DNA from: Buxus sempervirens
Lineage: Eukaryota > Streptophyta > Magnoliopsida > Buxales > Buxaceae
Direction of reading: 5' to 3'
Assembly (NCBI GenBank): GCA_947561395.2
Contig: OX387182.1
Coordinates: forward strand, 49,531,949 to 49,595,948
Length of the DNA: 64,000 nucleotides
Below, one piece after another: positions 36,376-47,568 of this stretch. The notes below the pieces were generated by a model. That model searched no databases. It was not told the origin of the DNA and saw only the letters and a program-made list of their open reading frames with translations. Within the stretch, counting starts at the first letter, position 1. Each line of letters starts with the position of its first letter. Position numbers and translations under genes: made by a program.

Positions 36376-36512
36376 CCAAACCATCGCCTTATCAAAATAT
36401 ATATTTTTTCCTTCCCATTTCTCCTTTCATCCAATCACTTTTTTTTTTTCTTGTTTTCTTTTGTTGAGGTTTCTTTTCTTTTCTCCTCAAATCTAAGGCT
36501 CCAAACAGAGCC

Positions 36513-36971
36513 TTCACCCTCTCATATAGCATTGAATATGTTTTATTCTCTTATACAAAAGTGCCTTGCACTTGTGATATGGAAGCATAGAAGCTAGTCG
36601 TTTCAAAAGGATCCTCCAAGAAGAACCTAGAGAAATCTCCATTGAAAATCCAGAAGCGTTCACTACCTAATCTTAAGATTTAATTCAAAAGAATTTTTTT
36701 TTGCCTTTTTTAAAGCTTGGCTATGTATAGAAACAGCGAGGAGTCTGGTCCCACAATTCAAACCGAAACAAAACCAGAAGCCCAAATTGATTTCCATAGA
36801 TAACTATGACATTTTATCAATGACTTACTTACCCCAAAGAATATTTTAGATAAAACTACTTATTTCATATCATAATAATGGTTTCATACGACACTGGTCC
36901 CAGCGTGAAACGGAGGACAGATGCCCCTGTCAGGTGGGGGCCCTACACCCCCAAACTACATCCCAGGAGCT
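36513..36971. other. intergenic DNA between two transposons
   Basis: No gene seen. AT-rich with one poly-T tract. Confidence 0.35.
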
Positions 36972-37494
36972 AGGGCTGCAACTCGGTGTGGTTTGGTTGG
37001 GGTTGGCCTCAACCCAAGACCAAATCAAGGTTACTGATGGTCGGTCTAAAACTGAACCGAACTGACCTCAGAACCAAAATACCGAAATCGAAACCGAACC
37101 AATTATTTATAGAAAACCTGAAACCGAACCCAAACCAAACCGAATTGCAAAATTTGGTTCGATTTGGGTCTTTTTCCCATACTTAGCCAAGTTTTTAAAA
37201 CCCTTTGGTGTCCATGTCATGTTTATGTATTAATCAAAGCATGAATTTGATATGCCATTTTCATTTTAATGGCAAAAAGCAACACGCGAACCACCCCACA
37301 AAATAGGCATAAAACTTATGTAAAATAGGGGGAAAATATATATGAAGAAGCCTCAGAGAGTGCTTGTTTGACATCAAGTATTGCCTCAGCCGGCAATTTC
37401 AACTTAGCTTCACATTAATCCTCATCAGCTTCATTCAAATTAGAAACAACAAAAAAAAAAAAACACAAAGAAAACAAACGGATTTAAAAAAGAA

Positions 37495-40400
37495 GATGTA
37501 GTCGCACAAATCGGCTCCTTGGAAGAACGAGCAGAATCTGATCCAGAGATTTTGTATCAGGATATGAAATGTATACCTTGATATTGGCCTGATCATAGCA
37601 TCGCTAGTCATTGTTTTTCTTTGCTATCGGCGACGTGGCATCGGGCCAAAAATAAAAAGAAAAATAAATTGAGGAAACAAATGAAGAAGAAAAGCACTTC
37701 AGAGGAAAAGAAGAAACCCTCATAGACTCGTTTCAAATCACACAACAGTGGGGAAAATCACTTGCATAATTGTAAAATCCCGAATTTTTAATAACATTAA
37801 AAATTGGATTTTATGTGTGTTAATTTATTTAATTAGTAGAAAATTTCAGAAAATGAAGAAAGGAATTATTTAGAGTAAAATTTCAGAATTTAGACATAAT
37901 GAATTTCTAAAAATGATAAATTAGTTATTTGAGTTTCAGTGGTTGGGTTTTGGTGGTGTAGCGAGTAAAGGATATTTTGGGGATTTTACAAATTAAGTGA
38001 GGAAGGAGGAAATGTAAGGGAGTATCATAATACTGATCTGAAGAATTTAATAGTAATGTGTTTTAAATTTATTATAATTGAGAAGGTGCTAATGTAAGAG
38101 ATTTGGTGGAGTGGCAAGTCTCTGATCAAGTGGCTAAGGGTTGCCCATGTACGAAGCTTCGGTGGGCGAGCACCAGCTGATCATGAATTGAGTTGGGTTA
38201 TGAGCGCCAAAGAGAGGTTATAAATAGTCGTCGTGTTCAAGTTCTCTGGTTTTCGCACAAATTGATCTGAGGAGATTGTAGTTGCTGGATTGAACCAATC
38301 TTGTGGAGAAGAGAATTCAGAGAGACTGTCTGATTTGAAGGTGTTTGGAGTTAATCGGAGGAAATCTCTGTTGTGGAGTTCAACGGCTGAGATATGTAGA
38401 GGTTTGGCTAATTCAATTGTGGATTTTAGAAAGAGATCAGGTATGAGTATCTTAGCTTGTAATTGGTGAGTAAATCAAGAGAGAAATCATGATTCAATCC
38501 AGATCTAATCAGATCTGGAAATTATATGTTGAGCAGTGATTGAACGAACTGTAAAGTGGAACTTGAGTTGCTGCCGTTTGAGATCAAGCAAAGATTTGGC
38601 TTTGCTAAGCCAGAGGAACTCTAGATCAGGTAAGTAGCACCTGTTTTCTCGTAGATTTGCAATCGAAGTTTTGATCAGAAATGTGTTTAACCTGTTGCAT
38701 ATGAACTTTAAAGGCTGAGAGTAATGTATGAACGAATTTCCTGATTTGTGGTTGATTCAAGTTAAATTAAATTCAATGGATGATTAGCATATAGTTAGAA
38801 GTGATAAAAGAGGAATCAAACCAGCTTTGAGGGGAGATTTAGATTCAGATATGTTAAAATTTGAGTTACAAAGCATGAGAACATGGTCCGTCATATATCA
38901 GTATTGAGCGCCTACCATTGCTAACCTAGGGGAGGTTGGTGCTGGTAGGCATTGGTTATAAATTTGAGAAGGCCTAGGGGCACCAACCATTGCTGATCTG
39001 GGGGAGGTTGGTGCCCAACATAAAATTTATAGCCATGTGTGGCTATTTTTGTATACTCACTAATTTTGGTTCAAAGTCTATAAATACTATTCTATAGGCT
39101 TGATTAAGGACTGGTGATGTTATTCAGGTGATTGTTAGAGGAAGTCTTGGTATAGGTATAGGTGTGGTTGGATTTAAAGGCATTAATAAAGAAATGGGAG
39201 TGATGGGTTTGAATGTTTAGAAATTCTGAAAGGTAAATTCATATTGGAGTTGGTAGTTTAGAAAACCCTGGAAGTATGCACCCATCAGCTTGTCCAGAAA
39301 TGCCCTGTGCGACCAAGTGCCTAGAAAGTAATTCTTAAAAAAAGACTTAACTTCTAAATCCTTTTTCATGTGACTAGATTAAGGAGTAGAAGTGTTCAAC
39401 ATTAGTTGTAGCCAGCTATGTCATGAAATTATAATAGAGAGAAACTTACACAATTATGAGCTAAGTGTTAAAGGTAAAATTATGAGTTTAGGAGATTTCT
39501 TTTCTGATTTATGGTTTCACTGAATTCTTTTCTACTGTTTGAATCAAGTATCTTGCGCCCAAATTTTCTGGATTACTGATATGAACCAAATTTCATTTGA
39601 GTTAGTTTTGTTTTCACGAAAATTTGATCGGATTGGATTTATTGATAATTGGTAAGCTATTTCTGTTTTATATTTAATTGAAGTTGCTGGTTCGAAATAT
39701 TTTCAGTACAAATGTGTATGATTTCTGAAACCCAGAATTTTGGTAACTTTCTTATTATGGAAATTACTTAAATTGATGCATTGAAATGATGTTAAATGAA
39801 TGGAATGTTTTCATGAATGAAGTACTTTAAGGGTGGACTTATTATCGGAAATTCATTGAAATGGTACGTGGAAAACTCCATGATGGAGGGATTGGTCCTG
39901 AGTGACCCATGTTATGTTTGATTGCACTTGGCTATATGCTGTTTTGCACGTCGGAATACTTTTTAATTTGAATTGAAGCTTTTGTTTCACTTGTTCGGTT
40001 TTATTTAGCTGTTAGGGCTTAGCTCGTTATGGATCCATAATTTAGCTAGTGAGTGAAGTCTGTTTATTTTGTTTGGTTTAAGTCTATCCTCTTTCATGCA
40101 TTTCCTCTATCTGGAGAGGCCTTCCATTAGGGAAGTGTTGCAAATTAAGAGGGTTTTAATGTGTTTCCTCTAGGATGGAGAGGCCTTCCATGAGGGAAGT
40201 ACTGCAACAGCTCCGTTTCCACCCTAGAGGGGGGAGAGGGGGGGGGGGGGTGAGGTCTAGTATTGGCATCAGATTCGACAGTGGTTCTCAGACTGGATTG
40301 TTATCCATTTCCACCTTGGAGAGGGTGAGGTCTTGTGTTTTCCATCGAGAGATGATGATATTGGAATCAAATTTTGCAGAGGTATCAGATTTGGCAGAGG

Positions 40401-40935
40401 TTACTGGACTGTTTGGAGCTAGAACTAAACCTTATAAAGTGGTCAAATTTCACGAGTCCCACCATACTATGTTGTCTGATATTGTTTTGCTGGATTAGTC
40501 GGATTATTCGTGTTTCTCGGTAAAGTTATATGTTTGCAAATCATCTATGTTTTTAGAACTGAATAAAATGTATTTAAGCATGCATGTGCTACTTACTGAG
40601 ATATTCTTATCTCACACCGTTTTGTTTTGTTTTCAGATCTTGGAAAGGACAATACTGGTGGGTATATGTTTGGTTCAGGTGTGTTGGGGATTTTAGTGCA
40701 CTCTGATTATGTAGTTATTGTTTTATTCATGTTTTTCCTTCACTGTGATATTGTGATCCTGTGTGATATATTAACCTTCAGAGATGAGTTACGGTTTCTC
40801 TATGTAACTCGGATCCGGGGTGTTACAATAATCCCGACCAACGACGTAGCCCCAGAAGATAATCGAATCGAATATCTATCACAGGAATATGGGTCCTTGG
40901 TTGATGGAAAGATGAGCAACTTCAACCGACGCTGA
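37495..40935 (+). pseudogene. possible captured gene fragment, interrupted by solo LTR
   Basis: About 37500-37660 reads SHKSAPWKNEQNLIQRFC and then a membrane-like stretch LIIASLVIVFLCYRRRG, with stops at codon 2 and later. On the far side of the solo LTR the frame continues as PTNDVAPEDNRIEYLSQEYG to a TGA at 40933-40935. If the LTR and one ATAAT are removed, the two sides run in one open frame. The surrounding element is otherwise non-coding, so this looks like captured host DNA; donor not recognised. Confidence 0.3.
37771..40827 (+). mobile_element. solo LTR (3.06 kb) of a long-LTR retrotransposon
   Basis: Starts TGTAAAATCCCGAATTTTT and ends GGATCCGGGGTGTTACA, with perfect 5 bp flanks ATAAT (37766-37770, 40828-40832). 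A TATAAATA box near 38219 sets the plus orientation. No internal retroviral genes, so the element is reduced to one LTR by recombination. Terminal sequence matches the LTR at 45219-47568 in reverse. A 13-base G run lies at 40238-40250. Small frames within are not genes. Confidence 0.85.
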
Positions 40936-41401
40936 TTTGGAGTGTCATACGGCACTTCCTATCCTTTGGGATTTCTTCCTCACCGGGATCTCCCCTTTTC
41001 TTTTCTTGATCCCTTTCCTATCAAATGACTCGGAGAGAAGGGAGGCAAAGGTATTGAGCAATCGGCGACGGAGAGAAGGGAGGTTAGGGTTTAGGGTTTG
41101 GGAGATTGGGGGTGGATTTAGTCAATTTAAGGGAATGGTTAATTGTAATATGTTTAAAAGTTAAAGGTAAAGTTATATATATTAAAATATGTATTTTTTA
41201 GTTCGGTTCGGTTCGGTTTAGAGAAATGTATGATTTTTGTTTGGTTCGGTTTAATCGATCATATAACCCAAAACTGAACCGATCTAATTTGGTTTAGAGA
41301 TTTTGAAACCAAAACTGAACCAAACATTAAAGAAACCAAACCAAACCGAATTGAAGTCGGTTTGGATCGGTTCGGGTTCAACCGGATCGAGTTGCAGCCC
41401 T

Positions 41402-42122
41402 AATCCCAGCTAGTGGAATCACCGTACCACCAGATTCTAGGTCCACTTGAGGAAATGCATTGGTTTCATACACTTCAAATATAATTAATTCTCATATAGT
41501 AAGAGATAGATGATTGTTTTAAATTTTTAATAAATAGATAATCACTTTCTTCGCCATGTTAATCTTTACCTAACAATGTAGTTAAATTCAACATGCTTAA
41601 TTTTAAAGTTATTTTTTGAATTATAATTAAGTTTTTTTCTGCACAGTTAAAATTTAATTTAGTAGGCTTTGTTTTAGCATAGTATATTATCACAAATTAG
41701 TATTTTTGAAGCAATTTCATATTAAGTTATCTAAAGCATAATGAACTAACTTTCTAGACAAGTTGGCCAATTAGCATTCTTCGTTTCATTAAAAAAAAAC
41801 TAATGTTTCGTTGTTTTTTGACTTCAACATGCACATACACTACTGCATGTATGCGTAGTTAGTTAACATCGACTTTTTATGTGTAGTTTAATTTGTAAAG
41901 ATATACACATGGATAATTACTTGATGAGATAGGAGTGTTTGGGTGGGTATTATTATTAAAGATTTTAGAATATGATATTTTAGACATGTGAAAATAAAAA
42001 ACATTTAAGGTACGTAATCAAAAGGAATGCCAAACCGCAATAGGTAAACCAAAAAGGAAATCATGCTCGGTTCAGAACTAACCCGGATCATTAATAAACC
42101 CTAATAGATACCCATGTTTATC
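41402..42122. other. intergenic DNA with dispersed repeat pieces
   Basis: Contains a ~42 bp word shared directly with 33311-33352 and a ~120 bp segment (41830-41950) matching 35335-35460 in reverse. No gene. Confidence 0.4.
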
Positions 42123-43043
42123 GGGCTGACATCGTCTGCAGATATGTTCTACTGTAGATCCTACTGTTTTAATAGGACGATGCCGCATGGGTCAAATGAC
42201 CACGTCATCGGAGAGGTGTTAACGCTCTTCGTTTGTCCCCTCCATCAAGGTCAAATGGGCAGGAATTCATTTTCGAAGCTTCTATCTGGCTCGTTCTTAG
42301 GTAATACCTTCGAAAACAGAGAAACTTCAAATGCGTTAACGCTGTCATTTTGATGCTAGGTTCTCTCTCGTTAGAATCTGTGTTAATGACATTTCGATGC
42401 CAACTTATCTCTCGTTCGATGCAAGGTTCTCTCTCATTGGAAATGAATCCATTAGAAGGAGGTTGGAGCAATGGTAGAGGGATTTAGAAAGTTGGAAAGA
42501 GATTGAAAAATGGGAATTTCGAATTGAAGGACGCAAATTTCAGACTCTTTGGGGGAAAAAAAATTGGAGGGAGATTGAAAAACTCTCTAAAAATGGGATT
42601 AGATCTGAACCAAAAAAAGGAGGGATTTTTCAAATTAAGGGTTGTTGGTTTCTGCTTGACTGTAACAGAAGATAGCTCCTCTGAGTTTTTTATTGGCTTC
42701 TCTGATTCTCTCTCTCTCTCCTTCTTGGAGGTTTCTCTCTCAGTTCACTACCATAACAAGGACAGCTGGTTTGCAAGTCTTTGTCTTTCTTGTTTGTTTG
42801 TTTGTTTTTTGCTCCATAAAGAGCTCATGTAAAGAACATATGGGCTTGGTTGTCGAGGTGGGAAGAAGAAGATAGCTGCTTTCTAGAGTTCTCTTTTTGA
42901 AGATCAATTTTTTTTTAAGAAAACGAGAGAGAGATGACGAAAATGGGCTGCCGCTCGTTCGATTGGAACGGAGCTGAGGAACGTTAACGTGGCGCTGCCA
43001 TATTAACCACGCGGCAGCCTATTGCGGCAGACGATGTCAGCCC
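42123..43043. mobile_element. 0.92 kb TIR transposon, non-autonomous
   Basis: A perfect 17 bp inverted repeat GGGCTGACATCGTCTGC bounds the element. Flanks ATGTTTATC (42114-42122) and ATGTTTGATC (43044-43053) differ by one inserted base, compatible with a 9-10 bp MULE-type duplication. The interior has short repeated words around TCTCTCTCGTT but no transposase. It ends ~190 bp beyond the stop of the ATL gene. Confidence 0.7.
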
Positions 43044-43231
43044 ATGTTTGATCACATAACCGCAATTAACGGCAACTCTAATAAATGCACACTAACAGTT
43101 AGCTGGCAAACTATTAAATATTTATTATTTGTCCTCTCAATTTCTTAGTATACATCTCGGAGTACCATAATAAAATAATACCCATAACAAATAAACAAAT
43201 TAATTATTACCGCCGCTAATAAATATGGACA

Positions 43232-43765
43232 TCACCTTGCATGGAAAGCCAGCGGCACAAGCTCCGACAGGGGAGTGGTAACCGGCGTAGGATTCGCCGA
43301 CGGAGCCGGAGAACTCCGGCAGACCGGACACGTGGCACTCATCAACAGCCACTCATCAATGCAGTGAGCGTGGAAGCAGTGGTGGCAGTCGGGGATGCAC
43401 CGGACGGTATCTTTCGGCCGGTACTCCGACAGGCAAATGGGGCAAGGGCCGTTGTTGGGTCGTGGGAGTCGCCGGCTCTCGCCCAAGATCAGCTTTGGGA
43501 AGGTGTCTATGATCGGTTTGTTGAGGCCTACAATGGCGATGGGTTCCGGCGATGAGTTTCCGGTGAAGATTTGGTGGTGCCCGGTGGAGCCGCCACCTGC
43601 ACTGGTGGTACCACCAGCGTTAGTGCTGGTGCTGCCTTTGACTCTGACGCAGACGTAAGAAGCGAGCATAATGGTGGAGATGAGGACGAGAATTCCCACG
43701 GCAATAGCGATGCCGTAGCCGAGGCCGACGCCGGGAGTGGATTCCGGTAGGTATGGGGAGGACAT
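43232..43765 (-). CDS. RING-H2 finger E3 ubiquitin ligase, ATL69-like
   Basis: Intronless 177-codon frame, as usual for the ATL family. Residues 14-40 (LGYGIAIAVGILVLISTIML) are the N-terminal membrane segment. GLNKPIIDTFPK (80-91) corresponds to the family's GLD motif. The RING-H2 is complete: C108, C111, C127, H129, H132, C135, C146, C149, with the expected CIDEWL and CPVC words and spacing. ATL proteins are membrane-anchored E3 ligases that pass ubiquitin from E2 enzymes; many respond to stress or elicitors. The N-terminus most resembles ATL69/ATL70; the exact orthologue and substrate are unknown. Confidence 0.9.
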   Translation of the reverse strand: MSSPYLPESTPGVGLGYGIAIAVGILVLISTIMLASYVCVRVKGSTSTNAGGTTSAGGGSTGHHQIFTGNSSPEPIAIVGLNKPIIDTFPKLILGESRRLPRPNNGPCPICLSEYRPKDTVRCIPDCHHCFHAHCIDEWLLMSATCPVCRSSPAPSANPTPVTTPLSELVPLAFHAR

Positions 43766-43880
43766 GTGAGAGAGAGAGAGAGAAAGAGAGGGGGAGAAGA
43801 GAGAGAGAGAGGTGGGGGTGATGGAGTCTGAAGGTAGTTTAAAGGTTTTGAGGGCAGGTGGGAGAAAAAGTAAGGTGGGA
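43766..43880 (-). promoter_or_regulatory. CT-rich 5'UTR/promoter of the ATL gene
   Basis: Immediately upstream of the ATG (minus strand) is a (CT)n/(GA)n tract, visible as GAGAGAGAGAGAGA on the plus strand at 43768-43812. Such tracts are common in plant leaders and core promoters. No TATA box is convincing. Confidence 0.5.
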
Positions 43881-45218
43881 AGTCCATGGGGGATTTAATG
43901 GTTAGGACTAAAATTACAATAATGTCCCTAACATGAAAGGAATTCTTCCAATAAAGATATTAGAAAGTAAAATTTTGCTTTATACTTTAAAGCATTCAGG
44001 TCCTTAAGGTGGACTTAATTGTTTATTTCTGAAATTACAATAATAACCATATTTTTATGAGGACAGTTACTTAATTAAAAAGTGGAAATAGGATTAGAAA
44101 AGTAAACTTTGTAAATTTCCACGCATTACTTTTGACTTCTTTAAGTATAAGCCGAAAGTACGACTTATGCTTGCTGGTGGAAATTTAGGCCAGAGAGGAC
44201 CTCCGCCTTGTTTAAACCGGGAGGATATCGTGTACTGCATCTTACTGCTGCTATTCATGGAGCAACCGCGAGATGTTGTCATATGTAGCATCTCACGGTT
44301 GGACTTTTTTTTATCAATAAATTGTTTTGTTTTTGTTGAAAATAGAAAAAGATGCAACCATTAGATGTTACATATGTCAACATCTGAATGAAGTAGTTGG
44401 GTTAGCTGCAAACAAAAGTGGTAGACGATTTCCTCCCGTTTAAACTAGCTTTGGCTCGAATTTTAAAGCCTACGAGCTTATTTAGCTAGCTTTTTAAAAG
44501 ATTGAAATTGTTAGCGCAGGCTTGATTTAACTTAATATATGCATATATTAAGTTAATTTTGTTATACTAGCAATTGTGCATTGCACTGTTCCTGCCCATG
44601 ATTAATGATTAATTATTTTGAAATTGTTAGTGCAGGCTTGATTTAACATGATTAATTAGTTAATTTTGTTATAATGGCAGTTGTAGTCTTGAGCATCGCA
44701 TCAATCAACAATCTCTCTCCTAGGGAAACTTCTCAACCATATTTCACTCCTCACTTCATCGCCATGATTTGTGGGCTCATCTAGTAGCAACCACCCAACA
44801 AACTTCACATAGTTTTGCACATGGTTTTCAGTGGCGTGCCGCCGAAAAATCGATTTTTTTGAAGTGTCGATGCGTTTCGACTCGACCGATTTTTTTGGTG
44901 TGTCGGCTAAAAATTGGCGGTGTGCCGAGCGAAATGGGCCGAAACGAGCAAAAAAATTGATTTTTTTTTAAAAAATTTTCATTAGCGATTTTGCGGCGTG
45001 CCGTCAAAAAATCGACAGAACAAAAAAAAATCAATTTTTTCTAATTTTTTGTCTTTTTTTATTTTTCCTGCATTTTGCCGACACACCGACGATGTGCCGT
45101 TTTTTCCAATGGGCGGCACGCCCATTGACATCGATATTGCAAACCTTGGTTTTGCAATAGGCATGAAGCTCTGCACGTAAAAGATATTGAAATAGGTTTC
45201 CTCTTGTAAATAATTCCC
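43881..45218. other. intergenic DNA with small repeats
   Basis: Holds a 30 bp perfect palindrome (44527-44556; arm TTAACTTAATATATG), two direct copies of a ~68 bp segment (about 44502-44570 and 44616-44684), and a possible short MITE at about 44828-45128 whose ends share GGCGTGCCGCC in inverted orientation. No gene. Confidence 0.45.
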
Positions 45219-47568
45219 TGTAACGCCCCAGATCCGTGTTGTTCATTTAAAATATAACACGTCTCATGAAGTGTTAGGTAAGGATCAAACAAATATATGA
45301 TCGCTGGACAATCACTTAATTTATACTATATCAGAGTGCACAACCAAGTAATAACTAAGAAGTTCAAAAATAATCTTTAATTATAATCAAATGATCCAAC
45401 ATCAAACTACTTTATTACACTTCCAAATTAAATAAATCAAAAGTCCAATCCAAAATAAACCTATTAATCTATGGAATATAATAATAATCTTCCTCCCTAT
45501 AAGTCTCAGTCGGATCTACCCCAGTAGTCGCCTCACCACGAGTATCTGAAAACAAAAACAAAAACAACGGAGTGAGATACGAATATCTCAGCGAATAGCA
45601 AATGCATGCAGAAATAGTTATCAATAGTTATAAATATGCATCGATAAATAACCAGCACGATCAAATCAACAAGGATAATTCTGAAGTTTAAATCCAATCC
45701 CATTAATATTATCAAATCATATTTCAATAACAATACCAATAAAACATCGAATGGTCAATGTCGTGACTATTGTTTGAATTGATTAATTGACATACCAAGG
45801 AGACATCCACACCTCAATGTACATAGTTCCGGCATACTCAGGGTTTCGGAACTCTGAAATGACGGCCTACTCAGGGTTTCGTCATCCAATGCCGGCCTAC
45901 TCATCGGGTCTCGGCATTAACAACCAGGCCTACTCAGGGTTTCTGGCTACTCTACACCGGTCGTGGCAACACATAAGGCCATGCAATTACATCAATAAAC
46001 AATACCATCACATTACTAAGCTTAGACAAGGATTCAGGTAAAGCTAAACCAAAACAGTAAAATAATTCCATGAACTCAAAAATGACAACACATTTAAAAC
46101 AACTATTTCATCATCATGTATAATCCCAATACAATTCCTCACAGGTCACTCCGGATCAGAACAATACTCATGACATCTCAGAAAAATTCCAACCCAAATA
46201 CACTGATAGTAAAAACCATTTTACTCACACAAAGATACTTTTACAATTACGATTCAGCACTTTAAAATCAAGCAAACCCAGGTTAAACAATTTCACAATC
46301 AGAAAACAAATGTAAACAATAAAGGAAAACTAATTTATTAACTTCTAGTGTCAGGAACAGCAAAATAACCTACCAATAGTCCTTCAATTACCACTTCGGG
46401 AACTCACAAGATTACCAATAGTTGGACTTAATGATCTTTGGATGTTTTTGAGTAGATAAGATACTTCTATTATCCTAGTCTAGTCTTTGGTTAAGAGATT
46501 GAAGCCTCAAAGTATCAATTTGGGCTTGGATTGGTCAGACACACCTTTCTGAAGAATTTAGTGGGTGCGCTGACCTCTGGTGCTTGGCCCAAGGTCGGCA
46601 CCAACTCGGCGTATACCCAAAAACCCACATGCGCTGAGCTTAAGTCCCTTGGCACTAGGTCGGCGCCAGCCCGGCGAAACCAACCTTTTACTTGCGCTGA
46701 GCTGCTGCTGAGAGCAAGAGATTGGCGCAGCTCGGCAAATCCAACCTACGATTTCAACTCTCTGTTAACTCCAAAACTCCATGACTGACCAAATTTTAGA
46801 CCTCTGTAACAATTTTCCTATGCTTCTACCATCCCCAAAAGATGTTTAAACAGGATTCGAAATTAATCTAAACAACTTCATATCACGACTCTAAACCTCA
46901 TAAAAAAAAACTTGTTCGGAACTGACATCCTTTCCCTAACATGCAGTTTGACAAAATTAAGAAAACACGAATCCAAAACATAGACTAAATCGATGCTTCA
47001 CGGCCAACTTAAAGATCAAAATCAAAACACCGATCAAAACGATGCTACTCACCTCTTGCACGCTCAAATCCTTGCACTGCAACTCCTATGACAGCAGGTC
47101 CAACAGTTGATCTCTCCTCTTCACAAGATGACGTTTTGAACTCTCTGAGCGGCCAGGAACCTCACAAGTCTGCTCTTCTCCCAAACACCCTAGAACTCCA
47201 GCTGAACTCTTCCTTCGAAATCAAAGTATGCGAAAAGAAAAACCTACGAACGAAATACCTTAAAGTATTTATACTTCACTTGTGATCCGCTGCCTGCTCG
47301 CCCACACATCTCCATACATGCACAGCCTCCAGCCGTTTGATCTAATGAAACTATTCTCTACATCATCACCCCCATATAAATAACATTTATTTAGAACGAC
47401 TAAACTCAACAACATAAAAATTTTAATTTAAAAATTTAATTCCTCTGGCTTCACTCCCAAAATCTCAAATTCCAAATATACCCTTGCTTGACTATTTTCT
47501 GCAATTTCACCCATACAGACTTAATAATTTCCATAAATAATAGTCATGCAAAAATTTGGGGTTTTACA
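45219..47568 (-). mobile_element. solo LTR (2.35 kb), same family as 37771-40827, opposite direction
   Basis: Plus-strand ends are TGTAACGCCCCAGATCCG and AATTTGGGGTTTTACA, flanked by perfect 5 bp TTCCC (45214-45218, 47569-47573). Read on the minus strand its start and end match the other solo LTR, and TATAAATA near 47270 lies at the same relative place. Several copies of GGCCTACTCAGGGTTTC occur at 45835-45950. No internal coding region. Confidence 0.85.

Larger units (their letters stand above)
35527..36512. mobile_element. PIF/Harbinger (Tourist)-like MITE, interrupted
   Basis: The two ends share ~40 bp inverted repeats: left GACTGTGTTTGGAACCTGGA and, reversed right, GGCTCTGTTTGGAGCCTTAG, both running into GAGAAAAGAAAAGAAA. 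Flanks are TTC on each side (35524-35526, 36513-36515), a 3 bp duplication. A hAT-like MITE (35699-36217) is nested inside, so the original element was ~0.46 kb. Confidence 0.75.
36972..41401. mobile_element. hAT-like element split by a solo LTR
   Basis: Ends AGGGCTGCAACTCGG and CGAGTTGCAGCCCT are inverted repeats; subterminal zones (36990-37190 and 41200-41395) are inverted arrays of GGTTCGGTT/AACCGAACC words, typical of plant hAT-like non-autonomous elements. Without the 3,062 bp added by the solo LTR (37771-40827) and its duplication it is ~1.37 kb. No transposase. Both flanks contain ATCCCAG near the boundary but offset, so the target duplication is uncertain. The interior carries coding-like host-derived sequence. 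Confidence 0.6.

Noticed and set aside
40175..41164. Three plus-strand frames of 75-107 codons
   Set aside because: The first two lie wholly or mostly in the solo LTR; the third lies in transposon interior. None has a recognisable domain or start context.
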